From: CALMFT01 sp964563595
Lineage (GTDB): Bacteria > Patescibacteriota > Gracilibacteria > Absconditabacterales > Absconditicoccaceae
Assembly: GCA_964563595.1 (NCBI GenBank)
Contig: CAZLWR010000015.1
Coordinates: forward strand, 1 to 23,712
Reading direction: 5' to 3'
Length of the DNA: 23,712 nt
Shown here one piece after another: positions 17,164 to 23,712 of the stretch. The notes beneath the pieces were generated by a model that searched no databases, was not told where the DNA came from, and was given only the letters and a program-made list of their open reading frames with translations. The position numbers and the translations under genes were made by a program. The number at the start of each line of letters is the position of its first letter. Position 1 is the first letter of the stretch.

Positions 17164-17823
17164 CTATCCTAATTGAATCAATCCTTTCTCTTTCTTGAAT
17201 AATTCTCCTCTACAAATTCGTACTTTCACGCCTAATACTCAGTATTTCGTCCTAGCAATATCATAATGATAATCAATATCAGCTCTCAGTGTTTGCAATG
17301 GTACTACACCTTGTGCATATTTTTCTGTTCTTGCAATATCTACACCATTCAATCTACCAGCGATTTGTATCTTGATTCCTTGAGCACCTTTTTCCATCAC
17401 TCTTTCTAGTATCTGTTTACATACTCTTTTGAAAGGTAGTCTACTTTCAATCTGACTAATAATAAACTCAGCCATAATTTTTGCAGATAGCTCTGGAGTT
17501 CTTACTTCTTTGAGCGTTATCTTAAATTGCTTACCGAATTGACGTTTGATCTGATCTTCAAGTTTCAGAATATTTTTACTATCTTTACCGAGAATAAAAG
17601 CGGGTTTACTAGTAAAGATCAACAATTCTCCTTCTGTAAGAGTCTTTCTGATTACTACTTTAGCGATACCACAATTCGGGCAAGACTTATCAACAAATCT
17701 TCTGAGTTTTATATCTTCAATAAACATTCCTGCTTTTTGATTTTTCTTTCTAGGAAATCGCTCTGACATCCATGATTTCATGGTTCCTACTCTCAATCCT
17801 ATCGGGTGTACTTTCTGTCACAT
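17164..17823 (-). CDS. rpsC: 30S ribosomal protein S3 (uS3)
   Basis: S3 forms part of the mRNA entry channel. The 219-residue product begins ATG-TGA, read M-G-QKVHPIGLRVG, matching the invariant MGQKvnPiGlRlG start of S3: a decisive case for UGA as Gly. A KH domain follows (about 40-110), then KGAQGIKIQIAGRLNGVDIARTE and LRADIDYHYDIARTKYGVLGVKVRI, where a second TGA is the conserved Gly of tyGviGVKV. CPNC (about residues 40-43) is an unusual cysteine pair in the N-terminal region. Stop is TAG. Confidence 0.98.
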
Positions 17824-17893
17824 GTGATAATGGATGTTTAAATATAAAAGATATATATAATCTGACTATTTTTTAATGTTTATTTTTGAGTTC

Positions 17894-18226
17894 TTATTCT
17901 AACACGACCTTAACAAAACTTCTGTGCTTAAAGTATCTATGGACACCGCTTCTAGAAACAAATCTATGTCTCTTCAGCAACATTCCTCTGCCCACATTGA
18001 TGATCGCTATCTTTAGTTCATCTGCATTTGCATCTGCGTTATGTGTTGCATTTGCAGTAGCAGAACGTACCACCTTTCGTAAAATCTGAGCAGCTTTTTT
18101 TGGCATCATAGACAGTAGGTCAAGAGCTTCATTAGCCTTTTTCCCTCTCACCATCTTTGCTATCAAGTTCATTTTCTGATAACTCAACGTGGCATATCTC
18201 AAGGTAGCTGTATAACTTTTATTCAT
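17894..18226 (-). CDS. rplV: 50S ribosomal protein L22 (uL22)
   Basis: L22 lines the peptide exit tunnel. The 110-residue product contains LRYATLSYQKMNLIAKMVRGKKANEALDLLS, KKAAQILRKVVRSATANATHN and VGRGMLLKRHRFVSRSGVHRYFKHRSFVKVVL, matching L22, including the conserved C-terminal hook region. No TGA is used. Confidence 0.97.
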   Translation of the reverse strand: MNKSYTATLRYATLSYQKMNLIAKMVRGKKANEALDLLSMMPKKAAQILRKVVRSATANATHNADANADELKIAIINVGRGMLLKRHRFVSRSGVHRYFKHRSFVKVVLE

Positions 18227-18298
18227 TTTCTAATAATTAATAATTAAAGATTAATGATGAACAACTGTCTTAGTTATTCATTTTTCATCGTGCATGCT

Positions 18299-18556
18299 CT
18301 AGAAGGGGTGCCCTCTAAATGTTCTTGTTGGAACAAACTCTCATAATTTATGACCAATCATTTCTTCTGATATAAACAAGGAAACAAATTGTTTACCATT
18401 GTGTACAGCGAAGGTAAATCATACAAAATCTGGAATAATCGTACATGCTCTATCCCACACTTTGAGTACCTTTTTTTCACCGCTAGCAAGCATAGCCTGC
18501 ACTTTCTTCAGCAGTTTCTCGTTTACATAGTATCATTTCTTGAGCGATCTAGTCAT
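18299..18556 (-). CDS. rpsS: 30S ribosomal protein S19 (uS19)
   Basis: The 85-residue product reads MTRSLKKGYYVNEKLLKKV, then IIPDFVGFTFAVHNGKQFV and MIGHKLGEFVPTRTFRGH, the S19 signature. Three TGAs read as Gly, all at invariant family glycines (SLKKG, FVG, HKLGEF). In the standard code the gene is broken into pieces too small to detect. Stop is TAG. Confidence 0.98.
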
Positions 18557-18629
18557 AATAGGTGATAGTTAATATTAATAGATGAGAGATAATCGTAATT
18601 ATGTTTCTAACTAAGTATGATAGTGATAA

Positions 18630-19478
18630 TTAATTCTTTGTTCTTCTACTGACAATAACCTTACTTGATGCTTTCTTAGAATGTCTTGTTCTGATACCTG
18701 GTGCAACTCTTCTACCGTTTTGTGCTTTCATACCCTTTCTCAATCCAATTGATGTATGTCCCTCACCTCCTCCATGCGGATGGTCAACTGGGTTCATAGA
18801 TTTACCAAGAATATGTGGTTTTACACCTTTCCATCTCTGTCTACCGGCCTTACCGATAACGACATTCATATGTTCTTCGTTTCCAACTTTACCAATAGTG
18901 GCTCGGCACTTTCCATCAAATTTTCTTACTTCGCCAGATTGTAATTTTACAATAACTTGTCCCGTAGCTTCATCTCTACCTGCAACAGTAGCATAAGTAC
19001 CTGCAGATCTAATCATTTTTGCCTTGGTGAATGGAGTCACTTCAAGTGCATGAATAGCGTATCCATCTGGTATATCTTTCAATTGTTTTCTATTTCCAGT
19101 CTTGATCTCACCTTCTTCGCCATTTACAACTGTATCTCCTACTTTTGCACCAGCTCGAGCAAGAACATATCTTTTTTCTCCGTCTGTATAATGCAAAAGA
19201 GCAATTCTACAAGTTCTATAAGGATCATATTCCAATGCTGCTACTTTCGCAGGGATATTCAGCTTATCATATCATCTGAAATCAATCATTCTATATAATT
19301 GCTTGTGTCCACCTCCTCTAAATCTAGAAGTAATCCTTCCTTGAAAGTTTCTTCCTCATGATTTACCCAAGAATACCGTCAGTGCTTTTTCAGGACCTTT
19401 TTTAGTCAGTTCAGAAAAGTCATAACCTACCATGGTTCTTCTCGATGGGGTATATGGTCTGTATTTCTTTATTGCCAT
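18630..19478 (-). CDS. rplB: 50S ribosomal protein L2 (uL2)
   Basis: L2 is needed for subunit joining and peptidyl-transferase activity. The 282-residue product begins MAIKKYRPYTPSRRTM and has NFQGRITSRFRGGGHKQLYR, the central beta-barrel, and the C-terminal MNPVDHPHGGGEGHTSIGLRKG containing the conserved HPHGGGEG. Two TGAs read as Gly (KSGGRN and FRGYDK). Length is normal. Confidence 0.98.
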
Positions 19479-19561
19479 TGTATTAATCAATAATGTATAA
19501 ACAAAATATAATCTGACTATTTCGAATTCAATCTTTTAAAGTTTTTTGTTTCTAACTTCTC

Positions 19562-19894
19562 TTACACAATTTCTATTTTATCTCCTTCAGCTAAGGTAAT
19601 CACTGCTTTCTTGTACGATCTTCTTTTTAATCTTCTAGAGGTATTCTTGCTAGGCATAACAATGGTGTTTACGTCAGTTGGCGTTTTACCATAGAGTGCC
19701 GTAAATCATCTTGCTATATCTACCTTGTTCACCGCAGTGGGTACCAAGAATACATATTTATTACTCTTTTCTATCATACCGAATGCTTTCTCACCCTGCA
19801 AGAGACCTAAGATAATATCTTGTGGAGCGAGGCCTGGCTGTTTGCCTGTATTGTTTTTGATCCACCTGCGTGTTAGTTTGGCTTTAAAACTCAT
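19562..19894 (-). CDS. rplW: 50S ribosomal protein L23 (uL23)
   Basis: L23 docks signal recognition particle and trigger factor at the tunnel exit. The 110-residue product has SNKYVFLVPTAVNKVDIARGFTALYGKTPTDVNTIVMPSK, corresponding to the L23 signature for nKyvFkVd..AnK.eIk.AVe.lf. v..VnT. One TGA (at DIARGF) reads as Gly, a position where the family usually has a lysine or similar. The N-terminal third is divergent. Confidence 0.93.
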
Positions 19895-19986
19895 TGTAAT
19901 TTCGATAATAGTTTAAATTATATTTTTATAGTATCCTTCTATAATGCTTGTGTGTCTCATCATAATGCCTCGCGTATTCATGTGAC

Positions 19987-20139
19987 CTACTCATCGCAAA
20001 TCATAACAATCTCTGTGAATCATTCTATTATACCTTGTTTGAGTGGATCACTATTTGGTAGACCTATCGTACTCAAATCACGTAAAATAATTATTCAGCC
20101 TCTACCGTCCCAAATCTTGTAATAATTTTCTCAAATCAC
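19987..20139 (-). CDS. Tentative 50-codon ORF overlapping the end of rplD
   Basis: The 196-base gap between rplD and rplW is large for this operon. Using TGA as Gly, a frame from GTG 20139 to TAG 19989-19987 encodes a 50-residue peptide including KIWDGRGGIIILRDL and NSDPLKQGIIEGFTEIVMIC. It overlaps the last 49 bases of rplD in another frame. A second short frame in the same gap starts at an ATG near 20032 and reads HMNTRGIMMRHTSIIEGYY. Either may be chance, since removing TGA as a stop lengthens random ORFs; I list it only as a candidate. Confidence 0.22.
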
Positions 20140-20747
20140 TCTTTCCCAACTATCAAGATATGATTACTTCTCAAAAGATCTACAACATTCATATAGTCTA
20201 TAGATACATACTTAGTATCTTCAATGTTTCTAAAAGATTTATTTAAGTATTCATCGTAATCAGCTGACATAATCAGATTATTATCTTGTGCTAGATCAAG
20301 TGTTTTAAGTAAACTATATGCTCCTTTGGTAGATATTTTAGAATCACCGCCGTATCCTTTCACTATCATCACTTCTTGATTTTCCAGCTTTGATATGAAA
20401 GCACCCAACAATGCCAATCTTCTTTGTTTCTTGGTCATAGTTTTCATCCAGTTGATATCGCTACTTGGACCAAAAGCGACTCATCACTTTTTTCTGATTG
20501 GCGATCCTCTATCGCCGGCTCTTGCGTTACCACTTCCTTTTTGCTTTCCTAACTTTTTACCAGAAAATGAAACGTCTCCTCTAGTTTTCGTATGTGCATT
20601 ACTTTGTCTTGCGTTTGCAAGTTGCATAAGGACATATTCGTGGATAAGACTACTGTTGATCTTTTCGTTGGAGAATAGTACATCATCAAGAGTGATTGTC
20701 TCTATTTTCTTTCCGGATGTATCTAGTACTGGTATAGTATAGCTCAT
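20091..20747 (-). CDS. rplD: 50S ribosomal protein L4 (uL4)
   Basis: The 218-residue product has the L4 loop KTRGDVSFSGKKLGKQKGSGNARAGDRGSPIRKKGGVAFGP, which lines the exit tunnel, followed by KKQRRLALLGAFISKL and the C-terminal Rossmann-like part ending LRSNHILIV. Three TGAs read as Gly, two in tandem at KKGGVAFGP, a conserved L4 glycine region. In E. coli L4 also represses its own operon through the S10 leader; a structured leader is present here before rpsJ. Confidence 0.97.
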
Positions 20748-20830
20748 AATTGTTAGTTAATAGATTATAGATTAGAGGTTAGAGATAATAAGTTATCCTC
20801 AATGGTAATAGATATAATATATTGAATGTT

Positions 20831-21397
20831 CTAGAGGTAGCATTTCACAAATCAATTGTATCGACCAGGAATAGATCATTTTACTACTACATAGTGTTTG
20901 TCTTCAAAATCATATTTATCAATTATTTTGATATTTTTGACAGTAACCTTTTCCAATCCCATATGACCTGCGTGGGGATGACCTTTTTGAGTTCTTCTAG
21001 GCTTTCTATTACCCTTACTACCCAAATGTCTTGTGAATTTATGACCATGAGTTGCGGGCATACCATGTAAGTGGAATCTCTTGATACCTCACTGAAATCC
21101 TTTACCTTTACTAGTACCAGTAAATGCTACAGACTCCACAGTATCCAATACTGAACTTACAATAGTACCTACTTCAGATCCTACAACATTTCCCTCATCA
21201 AGTCTAAACTCGAATTCCTTAGGATTTTTACCACTTTTTGTAGTAACAACTACTGCATCGTAACCATCTTTATCAGTGGTTTTAAGTCTAGCTATTTGTT
21301 GTTCAGGAAATTCCAAAATAGTCACTGAAGTGAACGTGTTGTCCAACCACATTTTGGTCATTTCTTTCTTGATTAGTATGATTCCTCATTTTTTCAT
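20831..21397 (-). CDS. rplC: 50S ribosomal protein L3 (uL3)
   Basis: L3 is an early-assembly protein close to the peptidyl-transferase centre. The 188-residue product begins MKKGGIILIKKEMTKMWLDN, has FTGTSKGKGFQGGIKRFHLHG, THGHKFTRHLGSKGNRKPRRTQKGHPHAGHMG and ends VKGSIPGRYNGFV, all L3 signatures. Four TGAs read as Gly, including the GFQGG and GSIPG positions conserved in the family. It is a little shorter than E. coli L3 (209). Stop is TAG. Confidence 0.97.
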
Positions 21398-21459
21398 GAT
21401 AATTATTGTTTTTGATGTAATATAATCTGAATTCATTTACTATTTATATTTTATATCAG

Positions 21460-21681
21460 CTAATTCTGTCAGAATAGCAGCACTCCACTCAATTTTTTAT
21501 CCAAAGCACTCAATAATTCTTCCCTTAATGCATAATCGGAGTTTGTCAAACATTCTATCATCATTCCTTTTATTCAAGCCCATTGTGTATAATTCTCTCA
21601 TTCCAGATCTGCCATATATCTTGTCACTTCTGGTCTATTAATATCATCTGAAGTTTTAAAGAATTTTCTTCCTTCTGACAT
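21460..21681 (-). CDS. Small acidic protein between rpsJ and rplC, unknown
   Basis: A 73-codon frame open only with TGA as Gly (three sites), beginning MSEGRKFFKTSDDINRPEV and ending in TAG. It is predicted helical and acidic, with NYTQWAGIKGMMIECLTNSDYALREELLSALDKK in the middle (written here as its clear landmarks WAGIKGMM and ALREELLSALD). It starts 21 bases after rpsJ and ends 62 bases before rplC. No family recognised, but spacing and lack of other frames support a real gene. Confidence 0.65.
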
Positions 21682-21702
21682 TGTGGAGATTGAATAAGAG
21701 GC

Positions 21703-22197
21703 TTAAAATACTTTCACTTCTACCATTACGCCAACCGGAATACTCAAGTTTTGAAGCGTTTCCATGGTTTTCATACCAGTTTCAACAACATCAATCAATC
21801 TTGTATAAATAAACTGTTCATACTGTTCTCTACTATCTTTATCGACAAAGTGAGATGTATTAACAGTGTACATCTTTCTTGCTTTTGGCAAAGGTATTGG
21901 ACCCTTGATAGCTGCACCTGACTTAGTCAACATGCCTACTATCTTAGCAGTACTACTTTCCAACATTCTTACATCATATGATTTTAACTTAATTCTCAAT
22001 TTTGGTTCGTATCCACTAACTTTTTTCACCTGCTTAGCGACCTTCTCCGCCGGAACCGATGCTTTTGGTGCAGCAGTCTTTGCAGGAGCAGCAGTTTTAC
22101 TAGCTGCAGGTTTTTTTACAGTAGCTTTCTTTGCTGGTGTCGTAGTTGCTTGTGCTTTAGCCGCAGAAGCTCATGTTTTTTTAGTACTTTCAGCCAT
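21703..22197 (-). CDS. rpsJ: 30S ribosomal protein S10 (uS10) with Ala/Lys-rich N-terminal tail
   Basis: S10 is a 30S head protein and, with NusB, a transcription antitermination factor. The core (about residues 62-164) has LRIKLKSYDVRMLESSTAKIV, GPIPLPKARKMYTVNTSHFVDKDSREQYE and RLIDVV, typical of S10. The start at ATG 22197 adds about 56 residues rich in Ala, Lys, Pro and Thr (e.g. TTPAKKATVKKPAASKTAAP), resembling histone H1-like tails; the frame is open without another stop and includes one TGA-Gly. An internal GTG at 22034 would give a classical-length S10, so the tail is likely but not certain. Confidence 0.93.
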
Positions 22198-22233
22198 AAT
22201 AGATGAGAGATTAGAAGTAATAGATAATATGAT

Positions 22234-22272
22234 GGGGTCTAATTCCTTAGCTATTTGTAGCTAGGTCACCCC
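22234..22272 (-). promoter_or_regulatory. Structured leader upstream of rpsJ
   Basis: Two nested stems: GGGGT (22234-22238) with ACCCC (22268-22272), and CCTTAGCTA (22245-22253) with TAGCTAGG (22258-22265) with one bulged base and a TTTG loop. It lies 37 bases before the rpsJ start, downstream of the tuf terminator, where S10-operon autoregulatory leaders occur in other bacteria. A regulatory role is inferred from structure and position. Confidence 0.5.
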
Positions 22273-22283
22273 AACGTGTATAA

Positions 22284-22315
22284 AAGATAACCCGACCAGT
22301 TGATCAGGTTATCTT
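22284..22315 (-). terminator. Terminator-like hairpin after tuf
   Basis: A 14-bp stem (22284-22297 with 22302-22315, two positions G-U on the minus transcript) with a 4-base loop, beginning 13 bases after the tuf stop. The T-tract on the minus side is short (CTTTTAT), so termination may be partial and allow read-through into rpsJ. Confidence 0.7.
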
Positions 22316-22328
22316 AGTATAATAATCA

Positions 22329-23501
22329 TTAGTCTAGTAATTTGGTAACTACACCGGCTCCTACTGTTCTACCACCTTCTCTGATGGCGAATCTCAAACC
22401 TTCGTGCATAGCAATCTTATAGATAAGCTCTACAGCCATTTTAGCATTATCACCAGGCATAATCATTTCAGCACCTACCACAGTAACTGTACCAGTCACA
22501 TCAGTAGTTCTGAAGAAGAATTGTGGTTTGTAACCAGTCATGAATGGAGTATGTCTTCCACCTTCATCTTTTTTCAATACGTATACCTCGCATTCAAACT
22601 TAGCATGTGGTTTTACTGTTCCTGGTTTAGCAAGAACTTGTCCTCTCTCGATACCATCTTTGTCGATACCTCTGAGCAATAAACCTGCATTCATACCAGC
22701 AGAACCAACTTCATGTTGTTTGTGGAACATTTCAATACCAGTGATAGTAGTCTTAGTAACGTCTTCTCTAACACCTACCAATTCTACTTCATCACCAATT
22801 TTGATCGTACCAGTTTCAATTCTACCTGTTGCAACAGTACCTCTACCTTTGATAGAGAATACATCCTCAACTGGCATCAAAAATGGTTTATCCAAATCTC
22901 TTACTGGTTCTTCAATCCAAGTATCAACTGCGTTCATTAATTCTACTATACATTTAGCAGCACCATCAACATCCGTAGGATTCTCAAGAGCTTTCAACGC
23001 ACTACCTCTGATTATTGGTATATTCTTACCATCGAAGCCATTTTTAGTCAAGAGATCTCTGATTTCCTCTTCGACCAACATCAACATATCTTCATCGTCA
23101 ACCATATCACACTTATTCAAAAATACCACGATGTTTGGTACATTTACTTGTTTAGCCAACAAGATATGTTCTCTTGTTTGAGGCATAGGTCCGTCTGTAG
23201 CAGCACAAACCAAGATAGCACCATCCATCTGAGCAGCACCAACGATCATATTTTTGATGTAATCAGCATGTCCTGGACAGTCTACGTGAGCGTAATGTCT
23301 GTTTTCAGTTTCGTACTCAACGTGAGTTGTGTTAATTGTAATACCTCTCTCCTTCTCTTCTTTAGAGTTGTCGATAGAAGCATAATCTCTTGCCTGTGCT
23401 AGACCTTTTTTAGCTAAAACACTACAGATCGCAGCAGTAAGAGTAGTTTTACCATGATCTACGTGACCAATGGTACCAATGTTTAAGTGTGGTTTAGCCA
23501 T
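22329..23501 (-). CDS. tuf: Elongation factor Tu
   Basis: EF-Tu delivers aminoacyl-tRNA to the ribosome. The 390-residue product has all GTPase motifs: GHVDHGKT (12-19), RGITINTTH (52-60), DCPGHAD (74-80), NKCD (129-132) and SAL (G5), followed by beta-barrel domains II and III (GRGTVATGRIETG, GGRHTPFMTGYKPQFFFRTTDVTG). Length is typical. None of its 38 glycines uses TGA, in contrast to nearby unknown genes. It stands immediately upstream of the S10 operon but is separated by a hairpin. The classical partners fusA, rpsG and rpsL are not adjacent: the next gene is divergent. Confidence 0.99.
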   Translation of the reverse strand: MAKPHLNIGTIGHVDHGKTTLTAAICSVLAKKGLAQARDYASIDNSKEEKERGITINTTHVEYETENRHYAHVDCPGHADYIKNMIVGAAQMDGAILVCAATDGPMPQTREHILLAKQVNVPNIVVFLNKCDMVDDEDMLMLVEEEIRDLLTKNGFDGKNIPIIRGSALKALENPTDVDGAAKCIVELMNAVDTWIEEPVRDLDKPFLMPVEDVFSIKGRGTVATGRIETGTIKIGDEVELVGVREDVTKTTITGIEMFHKQHEVGSAGMNAGLLLRGIDKDGIERGQVLAKPGTVKPHAKFECEVYVLKKDEGGRHTPFMTGYKPQFFFRTTDVTGTVTVVGAEMIMPGDNAKMAVELIYKIAMHEGLRFAIREGGRTVGAGVVTKLLD

Positions 23502-23583
23502 GTGTAACTAAAATATAGGAATATAAATTTTGAAATAGATACGTGTAGTGATAAAAAAGTGGACATTGAATTCAAGGAATTTT

Positions 23584-23612
23584 TTGACAAAAGACAGATT
23601 ATTAAATATAAT
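23584..23612 (+). promoter_or_regulatory. Perfect consensus sigma-70 promoter
   Basis: TTGACA (23584-23589), a 17-base spacer, and TATAAT (23607-23612), on the + strand, divergent from tuf. The -10 box overlaps a copy of ATAATCTGA (23608-23616). Within it CAGATTAT (23595-23602) and ATAATCTG (23608-23615) form a perfect 8-bp inverted repeat, so the spacer and -10 box could also be an operator. Confidence 0.8.
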
Positions 23613-23655
23613 CTGAAGTACTAGGTAGAAAGGTTTATATATTAAGATTTTGACC

Positions 23656-23712
23656 ATGTGAGCAGAAAATGGACTTCAAGGGGCATGAGAGCAACTTATC
23701 GCTCGTCTTTTT
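23656..23712 (+). CDS. 5' end of a divergent unidentified gene (partial)
   Basis: ATG at 23656 is followed directly by TGA, giving M-G as in rpsC, and the frame continues M-G-AENGLQGAGEQLIARLF to the window edge, with two TGA-Gly codons. A consensus promoter ends 43 bases upstream. It would be transcribed away from tuf. Only 19 residues are visible, too few to name. Confidence 0.5.

Larger units (their letters stand above)
1650..23616. repeat. Dispersed 9-mer ATAATCTGA, 18 exact copies
   Basis: As ATAATCTGA on the + strand: 4398-4406, 4909-4917, 6002-6010, 6867-6875, 7407-7415, 8556-8564, 15731-15739, 16127-16135, 17857-17865, 19508-19516, 21422-21430, 23608-23616. As TCAGATTAT on the + strand: 1650-1658, 4264-4272, 11941-11949, 13377-13385, 14778-14786, 20273-20281. 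Eight copies are intergenic although intergenic DNA is a small part of the window. The base before the word is mostly T or A, never C. In genes the copies fall in different reading frames (SDY in LepA, PheS and the solute-binding-like protein; QII in others), so it is not a codon effect. Function is not shown by the sequence. Confidence 0.85.

Noticed and set aside
11941..21430. ATATAATCTGA copies as -10 promoter elements of each ribosomal gene
   Set aside because: They contain TATAAT, but most intergenic copies in the operon face against transcription and I found no -35 at proper spacing; only the 23584-23612 site is a full promoter.
22540..23181. 213-codon + strand ORF antisense to tuf
   Set aside because: It is the mirror of the highly conserved tuf coding strand and has no family resemblance, promoter or ribosome-binding site.

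Overview
This window comes from a bacterium that reads UGA as glycine instead of stop (genetic code 25). That points to the Candidate Phyla Radiation lineages Absconditabacteria (SR1) or Gracilibacteria. The proof lies in the conserved genes: in-frame TGA falls on invariant glycines, such as the second Gly of CYGGDIS in LepA, the Gly of GHKLGEF in S19, and Gly2 of S3 (M-G-QKVHP). By hand I count about 85 in-frame TGAs. Every gene whose end I can see stops with TAA or TAG. The DNA is AT-rich, and coordinates below are full genes read through TGA, so many standard-code ORFs are merged.

Layout. Positions 1-3227 (+ strand): the tail of a gene, a terminator, a promoter, a VirB2/T4SS-pilin-like membrane protein (213-671), a lepA that lacks its whole GTPase domain (807-2204), and two unrecognised genes rich in UGA-Gly. 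Positions 3230-9110 (- strand): recJ, a secreted cysteine-containing protein, a membrane-anchored solute-binding-like protein, a gene split by an in-frame TAA, pheS, and a small unknown gene. Positions 9165-22197 (- strand): the S10-spc ribosomal operon in the order rpsJ-rplC-rplD-rplW-rplB-rpsS-rplV-rpsC-rplP-rpmC-rpsQ-rplN-rplX-rplE-rpsN-rpsH-rplF-rplR-rpsE-rplO-secY. rpmD (uL30) is missing, as is usual for CPR. At least five extra small genes are inserted between the ribosomal genes, including a lipoprotein and a two-helix membrane protein. Positions 22329-23501: tuf (- strand) with its own terminator. At the right edge a consensus promoter drives a divergent + strand gene that starts at 23656 and runs off the window.

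The most unusual non-gene signal is the 9-mer ATAATCTGA (or its complement TCAGATTAT). It occurs 18 times, on both strands, in coding sequence in several reading frames and in intergenic spacers. From base composition I would expect about half a copy. Its spacing of about 1.3 kb, its intergenic bias and its use in hairpins resemble the DNA uptake sequences of naturally competent bacteria.

Together the window is a translation and secretion housekeeping block (ribosomal proteins, EF-Tu, SecY, PheS, LepA remnant) plus cell-surface genes (pilin-like, solute-binding-like, secreted protein, lipoprotein) and DNA processing (RecJ). I saw no tRNA, rRNA, CRISPR array or insertion sequence. No gene-free stretch exceeds 300 bases.
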